Of a DNA stretch of 64,000 nt, positions 34,423-43,136 are shown in pieces (the first letter of the stretch is position 1; every line of letters starts with the position of its first letter). This DNA is from Zoogloea ramigera. GTDB taxonomy: Bacteria; Pseudomonadota; Gammaproteobacteria; Burkholderiales; Rhodocyclaceae. A program made the translations under genes and the position numbers. The notes beneath the pieces were generated by a model. That model ran no database searches. It had not been told where the DNA came from and saw nothing but the letters and a program-made list of their open reading frames with translations. The stretch covers positions 1-64,000 of the forward strand of contig NZ_BJNV01000014.1 in assembly GCF_006539865.1 (NCBI RefSeq), in the 5' to 3' direction.

Positions 34423-35760
34423 TCAGCGGCCTGCCGGATGCCCCATCTCGACGGCCTCGGACATGCGCTGGATCACATCGACAACGCGCCGGGCGTCCTC
34501 GCGGATGCGCTTGATCGCGCTCCCCGCGGTATTGGCCAGCGCCACCCCTTCGGCAACCTGGGTCAGGCCGGCGCTCATGTTGGCGGTCACGGCCCGGTTC
34601 TCGACCTCGATGGCGGCGACCATGCGGGTGATTTCCTGGGTGGACTTGGCGGTGCGCTCGGCCAGCTTGCGCACCTCGTCCGCCACCACCGCGAAGCCCC
34701 GCCCCGACTCGCCGGCCCGCGCCGCCTCGATGGCCGCGTTGAGCGCCAGCAGGTTGGTCTGGTCGGCGATCTCCTTGATGGTGTTGGTGATCGAGGAGAT
34801 CTCGGCGGTGCGCTGCCCGAAGCTCGCCACCTGGGCCGCGGCATCGTCCACCGCCTGGGCGATGGTCTGGATCTTGGCCACGGTTTCGAGAATGATGGCC
34901 TCGCCCTCGGACGAGATCTTCTCGGTCTCGACCGCCGCCTCCGAAGCCATCGCTGCGCTCTCCTGCTCGGCCCGGTAACGCAGCACCTGCCCGGTCACAT
35001 CGGAGGCGGTCTTGACGATCCGCTCGATCTTGCCATCGAGATCGAAGACCGGGTTGTAGCTCGCCTCCAGCCAGATCGGTTCACCCCGCCGGGTGACCCG
35101 GCCAAACTGGCCGCTGATGAAGCGCCCGGACCGCAGGCTGGCCCAGAACGCCGTATATTCGGGGCTCGCCGCGTGGCCGGCCTCGCAGAACATCCGGTGA
35201 TGCTGGCCCACCACCTCGCCGGCTCCGTAGCCCATCAGGTCGAGGAAGTTGTCGTTGGCCCGCAAAACGGTGCCATCCGGCGTGAACTCGACGACAGCCA
35301 TCGAGCGCTCGATCGCCTTGACCAGGGCGGTCGTGCGGATCGCCTCCTCGACCTGCTCGGTCACATCGATGGCGAACTTGATGATCCGCGTCACCTTGCC
35401 ACTGCCCTCATCCAGCACCGGGTTGTAGGTTGCCTCCAGCCAGACCACCCGGCCCGACTGGTGACGGCGCTTGAAGCGCCCGCGAAAATACTGGCCGGCC
35501 CGCAGGTCGGCCCAGAACTGCTGGTAAACCGGGGAGCTCACGTAGTCGGGCTCGCACAGGGCCGCGTGCTTCTGGCCCACCAGCGCCCCGGGCGCAAAGC
35601 CCATGACGGCGCTGAAGTTGTCGTTGGCGGCCAGCACGACGCCCTCCGGGCTCAGTTCAACCACCGCCGTCGAGCGGTCCAAGGCACGCCGGACGGCAAG
35701 CTGCTCTGCGCGCTCCGTCTCAAGTTGCGCCACCCGCTGCTTCCACTCTCCACAAAACAT
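34423..35760 (-). CDS. Cytoplasmic methyl-accepting chemotaxis protein with two PAS domains
   Basis: The ATG at 35760 ([10 protein letters not shown]) has GGGAG 5 bases upstream and is preferred to a TTG six codons earlier. The 445-residue protein has a short coiled coil, two similar PAS domains (about 28-145 and 150-265, each with NDNF and a WLEA(T/S)YNPV segment) and the MCP signalling tip ([20 protein letters not shown]). There is no membrane helix, so it senses an internal signal, perhaps redox state or energy as in Aer-like receptors; no cofactor residue is evident. It should pass signals to CheA/CheW encoded elsewhere. Confidence 0.92.
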   Translation of the reverse strand: MFCGEWKQRVAQLETERAEQLAVRRALDRSTAVVELSPEGVVLAANDNFSAVMGFAPGALVGQKHAALCEPDYVSSPVYQQFWADLRAGQYFRGRFKRRHQSGRVVWLEATYNPVLDEGSGKVTRIIKFAIDVTEQVEEAIRTTALVKAIERSMAVVEFTPDGTVLRANDNFLDLMGYGAGEVVGQHHRMFCEAGHAASPEYTAFWASLRSGRFISGQFGRVTRRGEPIWLEASYNPVFDLDGKIERIVKTASDVTGQVLRYRAEQESAAMASEAAVETEKISSEGEAIILETVAKIQTIAQAVDDAAAQVASFGQRTAEISSITNTIKEIADQTNLLALNAAIEAARAGESGRGFAVVADEVRKLAERTAKSTQEITRMVAAIEVENRAVTANMSAGLTQVAEGVALANTAGSAIKRIREDARRVVDVIQRMSEAVEMGHPAGR

Positions 35761-35906
35761 CTTTACTCCCTCGCTCAACGCCGGACCCCGTCGGGGCCGG
35801 GCCGGATTTGACTCTCACCTTGAGTGGTTACGGTAAATCCACGGCTTCCTTGACCCTGGACAGGGTGAGGTCGGGCGTTTTCTCGCCGCGCCCCACCCTG
35901 GCGTGC

Positions 35907-35934
35907 CTGGCAACCGGCCCCATGGGGCTAGAAT
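35907..35934 (+). promoter_or_regulatory. Possible sigma-70 promoter of the FlgT-like gene
   Basis: CTGGCA (35907-35912) and TAGAAT (35929-35934) are 16 bases apart; transcription would begin near 35941, about 70 bases before the ATG at 36010. The match is moderate. Confidence 0.35.
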
Positions 35935-36009
35935 CGTGGCCTTGGGCTGGCAGGCTGCCCCCGCAGGCGCGGCCTTCCGGCAAACCCCTGGCCCCTGGCC
36001 CGACACACC

Positions 36010-37056
36010 ATGCCCCCTTGCTTCCGCCCGGCCTGTTTCAAACGCGCGCTGCTCGCCCTGCTCGCGAGCCTCGCGCCCCTGGCCTGGGCCGAACCCTTCA
36101 GCGCCTCCGCGCAGATCGTCGCGGGCGACGTGGGCACGGCGCGCTCCGAGGCGGTGCGGGAGATTTTGTGGGAGGCCGGGATGCGCGGGGGCGCCGTGGT
36201 GCACAGCCAGTCGGCGCTGATCGGCGGCAGCCTCCACGAAACCACGCTGGTCCGCTCGGCCTTCCGCATCAAGAGGTTTCAGATCCTCCACGAGGAGATC
36301 GCCGACGATCGCCTGCGGCTCACCGCCGACATCGAGCAGGAGGAAGCCGCTGCCGCCGGCTGCGCCGCCGCCCTGCCGCTCCAGAATATCGCCTACGCCT
36401 GGGAAGGCATCGTCGGCGGGCGGACATCCGACGCCGACGACCAGGCCGGCATGGTTCTCGGCGCCGCGATCGGGCGCGAACTGCGGGCCAGCGCCGCGTC
36501 TTATCTGCAAACCCCCGGCGCTCCGCAAGCCGACGCCATCTACCGGATCGGCGCCGCCCTCGAGCTTCCCGGCCATGCTGCGGCCGGCGGGGTGCTGCGG
36601 CTGCAGCTGCGGGGCGCCACGGTGGACCGCCTGATAAAGGAAATCCGCCTCCCGGCCGGGCCCTCGCCGCTGGCCCGTCAGGAGGAATCCAACCTCGGCT
36701 ACGCGCTGCTGCGCCAGTGGGTGCCCACCGCCGCCACCCGGCAGCTGGCCGGCGAAGCGGCAAGGCAGCTCGCCGAGACGGTCCGCTGCCTCCCCGCCTT
36801 GCTGCGGATACCGCGCCTGGAGCCGGACGGCGGTTTCAGCCTGACGACGCGCGCCCCGCTGGACCTGGGCCAGCGCGGGCTGGTGCTGTTCTTTGCCGCC
36901 TGGCCCGTGGCCGAGGGCGGCACGGTGGATCTGCTGCAGGCCGACGGCTACCTCAAGCCGCAGCAGGTCGATGACCACAGCCTGCGCTTCCCCGGCGGAC
37001 CACGGCAGCCCGGCAAAAAGTACCCGCTCGGCGGCGGCTACTTGCTCGTCCTGTAG
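36010..37056 (+). CDS. flgT: FlgT-like flagellar assembly protein
   Basis: The 348-residue exported protein has a signal peptide (ALLALLASLAPLAWA). Its first part, FSASAQIVAGDVGTARSEAV then IKRFQILHEEI, resembles the N-terminal domain of FlgT, the H-ring protein that strengthens the flagellar basal body in Vibrio. The rest is weakly conserved. The assignment leans on the convergent FlgO- and FlgP-like genes 30 bases to 1.3 kb away. Sequence similarity alone would be moderate. Confidence 0.65.
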   Translation: MPPCFRPACFKRALLALLASLAPLAWAEPFSASAQIVAGDVGTARSEAVREILWEAGMRGGAVVHSQSALIGGSLHETTLVRSAFRIKRFQILHEEIADDRLRLTADIEQEEAAAAGCAAALPLQNIAYAWEGIVGGRTSDADDQAGMVLGAAIGRELRASAASYLQTPGAPQADAIYRIGAALELPGHAAAGGVLRLQLRGATVDRLIKEIRLPAGPSPLARQEESNLGYALLRQWVPTAATRQLAGEAARQLAETVRCLPALLRIPRLEPDGGFSLTTRAPLDLGQRGLVLFFAAWPVAEGGTVDLLQADGYLKPQQVDDHSLRFPGGPRQPGKKYPLGGGYLLVL

Positions 37057-37084
37057 CCCCCGCCCCGCAGCCCGGGCGGCGCCG

Positions 37085-37708
37085 TCAGCGGATGAAGACG
37101 GTGTTGGGCTTGAGCGGCGGCACCACATTGCGCTCGACCACCACCTTCTCGACCGCGCCGCGGTTGGCGTCGCTCAGGATGTAGTTGAGGTCGCGGTTGT
37201 TGAGAAAGGCCTGGCCCGACGAGACGATGACCCCGCTGTCGGCCTGGATCAGGCGCGCGTTGATGACGACCCCGTCGCCGTTGCGGGCAACCGTGCCGGC
37301 CAGAAAGTAATGGATGTTGTGGTTGCGGCGCAGCTCGGCCACGTCGCGGCTGAACACGAAATCACCATTGCTGCGCACCTTGACGTGGTCCCGGGCCTTG
37401 AAGTCGACCACCCCGAAGCCGCGCACGTACATCTCGTGCATCAGGTTCTCGGCCAGCGTCATGCCCAGCCTGTCGGTCTCGTCGAGGGACGTCATGTTGA
37501 CGAAGGACGCCACCGCGATGCGGCTGTCGGAGACGTTCTTGATGTCCCGGTTGCGCGCCAGCTGGGTGGCCAGGAAGCTGCTGACCTGGTTGAGGGTGTT
37601 CGACGCCGAACCCCCGCCGATCTGCACCGTGGCCGGAAACACCGGGAAGTCGGCCAGCGCGTTGGAACACAGCAGGGCGGCGCCCAGCGCCAGAATGATC
37701 TTTCTCAT
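37085..37708 (-). CDS. flgO: FlgO-like outer-membrane flagellar protein
   Basis: The 207-residue protein has a signal peptide (ILALGAALLCSNALA) and a FlgO domain. The visible segments are SDSRIAVASFVNMTSLDETDRLG-like text split over residues 60-85 and HNIHYFLAGTVARNGDG, ending VNARLIQADSGVIVSSGQA. FlgO and FlgP are needed for outer-membrane support of flagella in Vibrio and Campylobacter. No lipobox is seen, unlike some FlgO proteins. AAGGAG lies 7 bases before its ATG; a small lipoprotein gene precedes it by 15 bases. Confidence 0.75.
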   Translation of the reverse strand: MRKIILALGAALLCSNALADFPVFPATVQIGGGSASNTLNQVSSFLATQLARNRDIKNVSDSRIAVASFVNMTSLDETDRLGMTLAENLMHEMYVRGFGVVDFKARDHVKVRSNGDFVFSRDVAELRRNHNIHYFLAGTVARNGDGVVINARLIQADSGVIVSSGQAFLNNRDLNYILSDANRGAVEKVVVERNVVPPLKPNTVFIR

Positions 37709-37723
37709 GCTCGTTCTCCTTGT

Positions 37724-37948
37724 TTATCGCGCGCAGGCGCTGTCGGCACGAACCGAAACCTGGAAGCGGGAGCACACCTGGCACGGCGACACCTGGGTGA
37801 CGTCCTGGACGTTGCGGGTGCACTCGGCGACGGGCCGGTCTACATAGACGACCTCTTTCGGGGCGCCGCAGCAGTCTTGCTGCGTGGCAACCGTGCTGCA
37901 GCCGGACAACAGCGCGGAGAGCAAGAGGGCGGTGGTCAGGATTTTCAT
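37724..37948 (-). CDS. Small cysteine-rich lipoprotein between flgP and flgO
   Basis: The ATG at 37948 has AAGGA upstream and starts a 74-residue protein with a lipobox (LLLSALLSGC, acylated C17). The mature part has eight further cysteines, in QDCCGAPKE, AECTRN, SPCQVCSRF and the end DSACAR. No family is recognised. Its place inside the flgP-flgO operon suggests an envelope role beside the H-ring; the cysteines probably form disulfides in the periplasm. Confidence 0.7.
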   Translation of the reverse strand: MKILTTALLLSALLSGCSTVATQQDCCGAPKEVVYVDRPVAECTRNVQDVTQVSPCQVCSRFQVSVRADSACAR

Positions 37949-38013
37949 GTTGTTTTTTCCTTTACGATGGATTCGAGGCCCCGGACTGCACCAGCTCGCC
38001 CGGGGCAGGTCAG

Positions 38014-38400
38014 TCAATACCGGACGTCGAGCTCGGCGACGGCCTGGTAGATCCCGGGTTCCACGGGCTCGACCCGGATGAAGCGGACGCCCTTCAGCGT
38101 CGCGCCCGACTCCACCACGATGCTGTCCGTGCCCATCTCGGATTTCTCCGACTGGCTGCGCGACTGCAGCGTGACACCGTGGGCCTGCTCGGCCAACGAG
38201 CGGATGGCCTCGAGTTTGGCGGCACGGATGGCGGCGAGCTGCTTCAGGTTGTGCGGGCGTTCGTCATCCGGCCGCACGGCGGCAAGGCCCACGCCGGTGA
38301 TCCGGACACAGCGCTCGTCCGCCCAGCACGGCCCATCGGCCACCGCATTACCCACCAACAGCGCCGCCGACAAACCCAGCATCAAAAGTCGAAAGTTCAT
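38014..38400 (-). CDS. flgP: FlgP/LPP20-like flagellar envelope protein
   Basis: The 128-residue protein has a signal peptide (LMLGLSAALLVGNAVADG) and the LPP20/FlgP domain pattern (RAAKLEAIRSLAEQAHGV, ATLKGVRFIRVEPVEPG, YQAVAELDV). No lipobox cysteine follows the signal, unlike the FlgP lipoproteins of Vibrio. FlgP forms disks or rings around the flagellar motor. It is the first gene of the operon and lies behind a sigma-28-type promoter. Confidence 0.75.
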   Translation of the reverse strand: MNFRLLMLGLSAALLVGNAVADGPCWADERCVRITGVGLAAVRPDDERPHNLKQLAAIRAAKLEAIRSLAEQAHGVTLQSRSQSEKSEMGTDSIVVESGATLKGVRFIRVEPVEPGIYQAVAELDVRY

Positions 38401-38428
38401 ATGCGTACAGCAGAACCCAGATGCATGG

Positions 38429-38455
38429 GTTTCGGCATATATCCGTCGATCTTGA
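38429..38455 (-). promoter_or_regulatory. Sigma-28 (FliA) promoter of the flgP operon
   Basis: On the minus strand TCAAG (complement of 38451-38455) is followed after exactly 14 bases by GCCGAAAC (complement of 38429-38436). The flagellar sigma-28 pattern is TCAAG-N14-GCCGATAA; spacing and six of eight -10 bases agree. The start would be near 38422, about 22 bases before the flgP ATG. Confidence 0.75.
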
Positions 38456-38673
38456 GGTTTTTAATGTATTTAATGTTTTTTGTGGGCCATCGCAGCCTTT
38501 GATGGCTGGCGCGATGCAAGGGATGCCCTGGCGATCACCGGAATCCTCCAGACATGCCAGGACACAGGCCTGCGCCGCAGCAGGCCCGGGGCTCAATCAA
38601 GGGCAAGCGCTCGAAAGCGCGCAAGGGGTAGCGATCGCTTCGATGGGGCCAGGCCGGTGGCACCAGGTGCAGA

Positions 38674-39039
38674 TCAGCGCGGGAGGTGACGCTTCAACCA
38701 GCCGACAACCTCATGCAGCTCGTCGTCCTCCTGGACCTGCGCAGCAAAAGCCTTGCAGATCGCCTCATCCACCAGCACACGCTCCGCCAGCACCAGAAAA
38801 TCCGCCAGCCTCGAAGGGTCGTGGAGCAGCCTGACGGCAAGCCGGAAAGCCAGCCGGCTCGGCACGCAGTACCAGATGTCGTAGTACAGATCGACGAGCC
38901 CCGCACACGGAACAACCGGCAGCAAGGCGGCAAGCTGCGGCAGGAACTCGGGGTCCGGCCCGTAGCTGAGGAGGTTGTCCAGCTCGGCGCGGACAGCGGG
39001 CGGCTGATCGTCCAGCCAGGCGGTAGTGGAAGCGGTCAT
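38674..39039 (-). CDS. Hypothetical protein, 121 residues
   Basis: No family is recognised. The ATG at 39039 (MTASTTAWLDDQPPAVRAEL) is preferred to a TTG ten codons upstream. The protein is acidic, soluble and mostly helical by appearance (LAFRLAVRLLHDPSRLADFLVLAERVLV written in two parts at about 62-90). Codon usage fits the chromosome. The 273 bases between it and flgP hold only the flgP promoter and no gene. Confidence 0.6.
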   Translation of the reverse strand: MTASTTAWLDDQPPAVRAELDNLLSYGPDPEFLPQLAALLPVVPCAGLVDLYYDIWYCVPSRLAFRLAVRLLHDPSRLADFLVLAERVLVDEAICKAFAAQVQEDDELHEVVGWLKRHLPR

Positions 39040-39120
39040 GATGGGTGGAGTGAAGGTGGCCGGGCGCAAGGATACCGGGGCTTGCGGGCGGGATCTCGAT
39101 TGCGGCCGTTGGCGCAGCAG

Positions 39121-39854
39121 CCTGACGACCAGTTAGGGGAACTCGCCAAGCCGCTGGAAGTTTTTGGCGCTGCGCTTATCTACACGATCCGCCCCCAGGG
39201 CATGCGCACCTATCTGGACCTGCACGGCCAGACCGCCAAGGTTCGCGCCAACCGGGAGTGCGCCCTGCTGTCCCATATCTTCAACCAGGCGCGGGCATGG
39301 GGTTACACCGACGCCCCGAACCCCTGCGCGGGCATCAAGGGTCACAAGGAAACCGGGCGTGACCGCTACGTGGAAGACGACGAATTCAGGGCAGTTTGGG
39401 AGAAAGGGCATTACACCCTGCAGGATGCGATGGATCTGGCCCTACTGACGGGCCAGCGCCCCGCCGACGTGCTCAAGCTGACCCGCGCCGACATCCGGGA
39501 CGGCGCGCTGCACCTCAAGCAGAACAAGACAGGGCAGAAACTCGCCATCGAGATCACAGGGGAGCTTGCCCAAGTGATCGAGCGGACACCAGCCGGCCGG
39601 CGAAGATCAAGGGCGCCTGGCTGATTCAGGACGAGAGCGGTCAGCCTCTCACCTACTGGATGCTGCGGAATCGGTTTGACGAGGCCAGGGAAGCCGCTGG
39701 GGCAACTTTTCAGTTTCGGGATATTCGGGCCAAGGCGGCAACGGATACAGGCGACCTTGGACACGCTCAGAAACTACTAGGGCACAAAACGCGGGACATG
39801 ACAGAGCACTACACACGCAGTCGACGGGGTGAAAAAGTTAAACCGTTGAGATGA
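39121..39854 (+). pseudogene. Broken tyrosine recombinase (phage-type integrase)
   Basis: The remnant reads in frame 1 from about 39121 (LGELAKPLEVFGAALIYTIR) to near 39600, then continues in frame 3 (KIKGAWLIQDESGQPLTYW) to the stop at 39852-39854. One frameshift is therefore present near 39590-39605. The N-terminal arm domain is missing. All catalytic boxes survive in pieces: R in LLTGQRPADVLKL, R in FRDIRAKAATD, H in LLGHKTRD and the tyrosine in MTEHYTRS. It is thus a recently broken or truncated integrase and marks an insertion near tRNA-Phe. Confidence 0.85.
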
Positions 39855-39873
39855 AGGGCGCTATACGCCCTTC
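39853..39873 (+). terminator. Hairpin after the integrase remnant
   Basis: GAAGGGCG (39853-39860) pairs with CGCCCTTC (39866-39873) around a 5-base loop, right at the integrase stop. There is no T-run, so termination is uncertain. Two further small hairpins (GAGTTC at 39906-39921 and GGTGC at 39934-39947) lie between it and the end of the ParA-like gene. Confidence 0.4.
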
Positions 39874-40027
39874 TCCGACATCTATGATCGATAGCCCAAT
39901 AACCGGAGTTCGTTTGAACTCGGCTAGTTAGCTGGTGCTCAGGCACCATTCGCGTCTTGTTACCCGGTAGAGGGCTGACCAACATAGCCCAACCCCAAAA
40001 GCTCGCCAAATCGAAAACCACGTTCAA

Positions 40028-41086
40028 CTATTCGATGTTACGAACCAACCTCTGTATGTTCGGAACTTGCTTATCAAGTTGACTTTGGTTCACGACAATC
40101 GACTTTCCAGCCACGTTGGCACGGCCCGATGGGAGAACAGAGATTGGAACGCCTCGTGCTCCGGATACGACCGATGCCGTATTCGCGTCATTAACCTCGT
40201 ACTGAAACATTGCTTTAAAGGTCCGTTTGTTCGTCGGAGCCGGGGCGCCATTTGGATGAAGGCAGAATACATTTGGTTTGGTCTGCCAGACACCCCAGAC
40301 CTCATCGCCAATTTCATCCACAACAGTCTTGAATGCCGATGCTGAAGAATTATTCATTTGCGTCAACCTATTCCCGATATACATATATATCTCTGGAACT
40401 CGCATCCGAAACTGGTTGTTGTTAATCACAAACTCTGAGAGCGGGTCGGTTGGCAAGCGACGCACGCCGTAAACAAGCGACAGGACCGCTTTTACAGCAC
40501 GCTTTGACGAACCATCTGCTGAGAACGGGATAAGCAATCGCTCTGCCGCGCTTAACGCCAATTCCGTGTAAATCGAGAAACTCGGATTGCAGTCAATGAA
40601 CACACACGAATCTTCATGATTCCAGTGCGTCAAAATGTCCTCAATCAAGTCTGCAACCCACAAGTGCACAATTCGCCACGCCTCTTGAGGACCAGGTCTC
40701 GTCGCATTCGCAACGCGCGATGCTTGAGTTTCGAGTTGCTCGTCCCCAACAACCAAAAATAGGTTATCTGGCACTGCAGGATTGTAGTTATTTACTTGCG
40801 TAAGATAGGTAGAGCCCGTGCCCGGCGACTGATAGGGACTTGCAATCCGATCTTCAAGGTAGCCAGAAATCGTGACTCTACGTGTCTGCGAATGGATGGC
40901 ATTCAATCGAGTTTCGCCCTCAACCATGCCGCCGAGCAGCATAGATGAGGAGTTCGCCTGAGGACACATGTCTACAACGAGAACCTTCTTCCCTGGGTTC
41001 TGCCGCGCATATTCGCAGGCAACTTGAAAGGTTAGGTAACTCTTACCCACCCCGCCTTTATTGTTCCAAATTGCGTAAATAGCCAT
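40028..41086 (-). CDS. ParA-like (MinD/Soj superfamily) ATPase
   Basis: The 352-residue protein begins MAIYAIWNNKGGVGKSYLTF, with a deviant Walker A (KGGVGKS, 10-16) and VLVVDMCPQANSS as the A' box; VFIDCNPSF is Walker B. It belongs to the ParA ATPases that partition plasmids or position cargo. No ParB, parS or replication gene is beside it. Its base composition is clearly AT-richer than the rest of the window and its codons differ, so it was acquired by transfer. It lies between the integrase remnant and tRNA-Phe. The function is unknown. Confidence 0.85.
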   Translation of the reverse strand: MAIYAIWNNKGGVGKSYLTFQVACEYARQNPGKKVLVVDMCPQANSSSMLLGGMVEGETRLNAIHSQTRRVTISGYLEDRIASPYQSPGTGSTYLTQVNNYNPAVPDNLFLVVGDEQLETQASRVANATRPGPQEAWRIVHLWVADLIEDILTHWNHEDSCVFIDCNPSFSIYTELALSAAERLLIPFSADGSSKRAVKAVLSLVYGVRRLPTDPLSEFVINNNQFRMRVPEIYMYIGNRLTQMNNSSASAFKTVVDEIGDEVWGVWQTKPNVFCLHPNGAPAPTNKRTFKAMFQYEVNDANTASVVSGARGVPISVLPSGRANVAGKSIVVNQSQLDKQVPNIQRLVRNIE

Positions 41087-41463
41087 GTCTATCAAGCCTC
41101 CTTTTGTTAGTCCAGATGCTACAGGAACCCAGACGCCTACTGTTAAGCAGTTGACGCTCAGGACACTTCAGAGCTCAACGTGTAGTGATTGGGCAACAAC
41201 CTTTAGCGCGCGTAGGCACCTTCGGATAGTTTCTAGGCTAGCCGCCTTTACCTTGGCCCGTCCAAGCAATAGCAGCCAGCAAACGCGCAAAGACGAAGAC
41301 CGCCATGGCTGATTACGACGCATAGACGGGGGTTGATGCAAGCACCACCGGCAGCCCTGATCATGAAAAAGACCTCAGCCATGGGAGGCAGCTTTTGTAG
41401 AAAACAAGCCAAAAATGTAGAAAAGCCGCTTCGCGCACAAAGTGCGGGAAGCGGCTTAGAATC
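41087..41463. other. Intergenic stretch between the ParA-like gene and tRNA-Phe
   Basis: These 377 bases contain no confident gene. On the minus strand an ATG frame at 41168-41323 could encode 51 residues whose end (SLETIRRCLRALKVVAQ) resembles the last helices of an XRE-type regulator, possibly a remnant. The part next to the tRNA holds its terminator. No clear duplicate of the tRNA 3' end, which would mark an attachment site, was found by eye. Confidence 0.4.
41423..41457 (-). terminator. Terminator after tRNA-Phe
   Basis: AAGCCGCTTC (41423-41432) pairs with GAAGCGGCTT (41448-41457), with an inner CGCAC/GTGCG helix. On the minus strand a TTTT run follows, so it ends the tRNA transcript. 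Confidence 0.75.
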
Positions 41464-41539
41464 TGGTGGCCAGTCGCGGAATCGAACCACGGACACGCGG
41501 ATTTTCAATCCGCTGCTCTACCAACTGAGCTAACTGGCC
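41464..41539 (-). tRNA. tRNA-Phe (GAA)
   Basis: The 76-base gene folds as a full cloverleaf. The acceptor stem is GGCCAGT with ACTGGCC, the D loop has AGTTGGTAGAGC, the anticodon loop TTGAAAA gives anticodon GAA, and the T loop is GGTTCGATTCC. The CCA end is encoded. An integrase remnant 1.6 kb away fits tRNA genes as insertion sites. Confidence 0.97.
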
Positions 41540-41624
41540 TTCGAGAGCACGCATAATAGACAATCCTGAGGCGCGTGTCAAACAAAATCGTAATCTTTTT
41601 GCCTTTTTTCCCGCAGCAAGTGGC

Positions 41625-43136
41625 TCAGGTGGGCGGGAACTGCCGGGACGAGGGGCGGGATAGGGCGATCTGGAGGCGTGAGGCCTCTTCTTCCTGGGCG
41701 ACGCGGCTGCGGGGGAAGACGACCTGGGCGATGGTGCCCTTGCCGCTGGGGTTGGGGTTGAGGCTGACCTTGGCGCGGTGGAGTTCGGCGATCTCGCGGA
41801 CGATCGGCAGGCCGAGGCCGGAGCCGCTCTCGGCGCTGCCCAGCACGCGGTAGAAGCGCTCGAAGACGCGCTCGCGGTCGGCTTCGGGCACGCCGATGCC
41901 GGTATCCTCGACTTCGACGATGGCGTGGTCGGTGGCGATGGTGCGCACGGTGACGCAACCGCCTTCGGGTGTGTATTTGATGGCGTTGTCGATGAGGTTC
42001 TTGAGGAGCTCGGCGAGGAGCACCGGGTTGCCGTCGATGATCAGGGCCTCTTCGGCGGTTTCGAGGCCGAAGTCGATGTGCTTCTGGCGAGCGCGGGGCA
42101 CGAAGTCGCTGAGCATGGTGCGCAGCAGGTTTTCCAGGTCAACCCGCTCGACGGCGTAGATCTTTTCGTAGCTGGCCTCGGCGCGGGCCAGGGACAGCAG
42201 CTGGTTGATCAGGTGGCTGGCGCGCTCGGCGCTTTCGGAGATCTGCTTGAGGGAGCGGTGAACCTGCTCGGGGTCGGCCTCCATCAGCGCCAGGTCGGTC
42301 TGCATTCGCAGGCCGGTGAGCGGGGTGCGCATCTGGTGGGCGGCGTCGGCGATGAAGCGTTGCTGGGCCTGCAGGTTTTCTTCGAGGCGGGCCATCATGT
42401 CGTTGAAGGCGATGATGAGCGGCCGCACTTCTTCGGGCACCCCCGAGACCGAGATGGGCGACAGGTCGGACGGGCGGCGGCGGCGGATGTAGCTCTGCAG
42501 GTGGTTGAGGGGCGCGATGCCGCGGGTGAGGCCGAGCCAGACGAGGATCACCGCAATCGGGATGATCGCAAACTGCGGCAGCAGCACGCCGGTGACGACC
42601 CGGGAGGCCAGGGTGCTGCGCTTGTTGCGGGTTTCGGCGACCTGCAGCAGCACGAAGCGGCCGCGGGCGCCATCGGGCGGCTGCAGAAACTGGTAGGCGA
42701 CGCGGACGTCTTCACCAGCGATCTGTTCGTCGCGGAACATCACCAGGTCGGGCTCGACGCTGTCGGGCGGGGTGACGGGCGGAATGTCCTTGTCGCCGAC
42801 GAGGAGCTCACCCTTCAGGCCGATCACCTGGTAGTACACGGTGTCGTCTTCGTCGGCGCGCAGGATGAGGCGGGCCGGCGCCGGGAAATTGAGTTTGGCC
42901 TGGTTGGCCTCGACCTTCACGAGCCGGGCGATGGCCCGCACATTCACTGCCAGCGCCTGATCGTAGGGCTGGTTGGCGATGCTGTTGGCGACGTTGTGGG
43001 TGACGATGATGGAGATCGGCCACAAAAACAGCAGTGGCGCGAGCATCCAGTCGAGGATCTCGCCGAAGAGCGAGTTGAAGGCCTTGCCATCGGCGCCGGG
43101 CGCGTCGGTCGCCTTGCGCCGCCTAGGCGACCACAT
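41625..43136 (-). CDS. Sensor histidine kinase, TctE/QseC type
   Basis: The ATG at 43136 (MWSPRRRKATDAPG) gives 503 residues and overlaps the regulator gene by 14 bases; a longer frame exists upstream. A membrane helix (about 30-50), a periplasmic 2CSK-type sensor domain and a second helix near 190 precede a HAMP-like linker. The HisKA motif is IADAAHQMRTPLTGL, and the ATPase has LLKNLIDNAIKYTPEGG and SGSGLGLPIVREI. It should phosphorylate the OmpR-type regulator encoded just upstream. TctE-type kinases often respond to organic acids, and the acetate transporter operon next door is a plausible target. Confidence 0.92.
   Translation of the reverse strand: MWSPRRRKATDAPGADGKAFNSLFGEILDWMLAPLLFLWPISIIVTHNVANSIANQPYDQALAVNVRAIARLVKVEANQAKLNFPAPARLILRADEDDTVYYQVIGLKGELLVGDKDIPPVTPPDSVEPDLVMFRDEQIAGEDVRVAYQFLQPPDGARGRFVLLQVAETRNKRSTLASRVVTGVLLPQFAIIPIAVILVWLGLTRGIAPLNHLQSYIRRRRPSDLSPISVSGVPEEVRPLIIAFNDMMARLEENLQAQQRFIADAAHQMRTPLTGLRMQTDLALMEADPEQVHRSLKQISESAERASHLINQLLSLARAEASYEKIYAVERVDLENLLRTMLSDFVPRARQKHIDFGLETAEEALIIDGNPVLLAELLKNLIDNAIKYTPEGGCVTVRTIATDHAIVEVEDTGIGVPEADRERVFERFYRVLGSAESGSGLGLPIVREIAELHRAKVSLNPNPSGKGTIAQVVFPRSRVAQEEEASRLQIALSRPSSRQFPPT

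Noticed and set aside
35827..35853. Sigma-28-like element upstream of the chemoreceptor gene
   Set aside because: TCAAG with N14 spacing is present, but the -10 half reads ACCGTAAC and agrees with GCCGATAA at only about half the positions.
39128..39136. CCAGTTAG near the integrase remnant, matching the 5' part of tRNA-Phe
   Set aside because: Only 8 bases agree and at the wrong end of the tRNA; too short to call an attachment site.
41248..41508. Minus-strand frame of 86 codons across tRNA-Phe
   Set aside because: It runs through the tRNA and its terminator and has no coding features.
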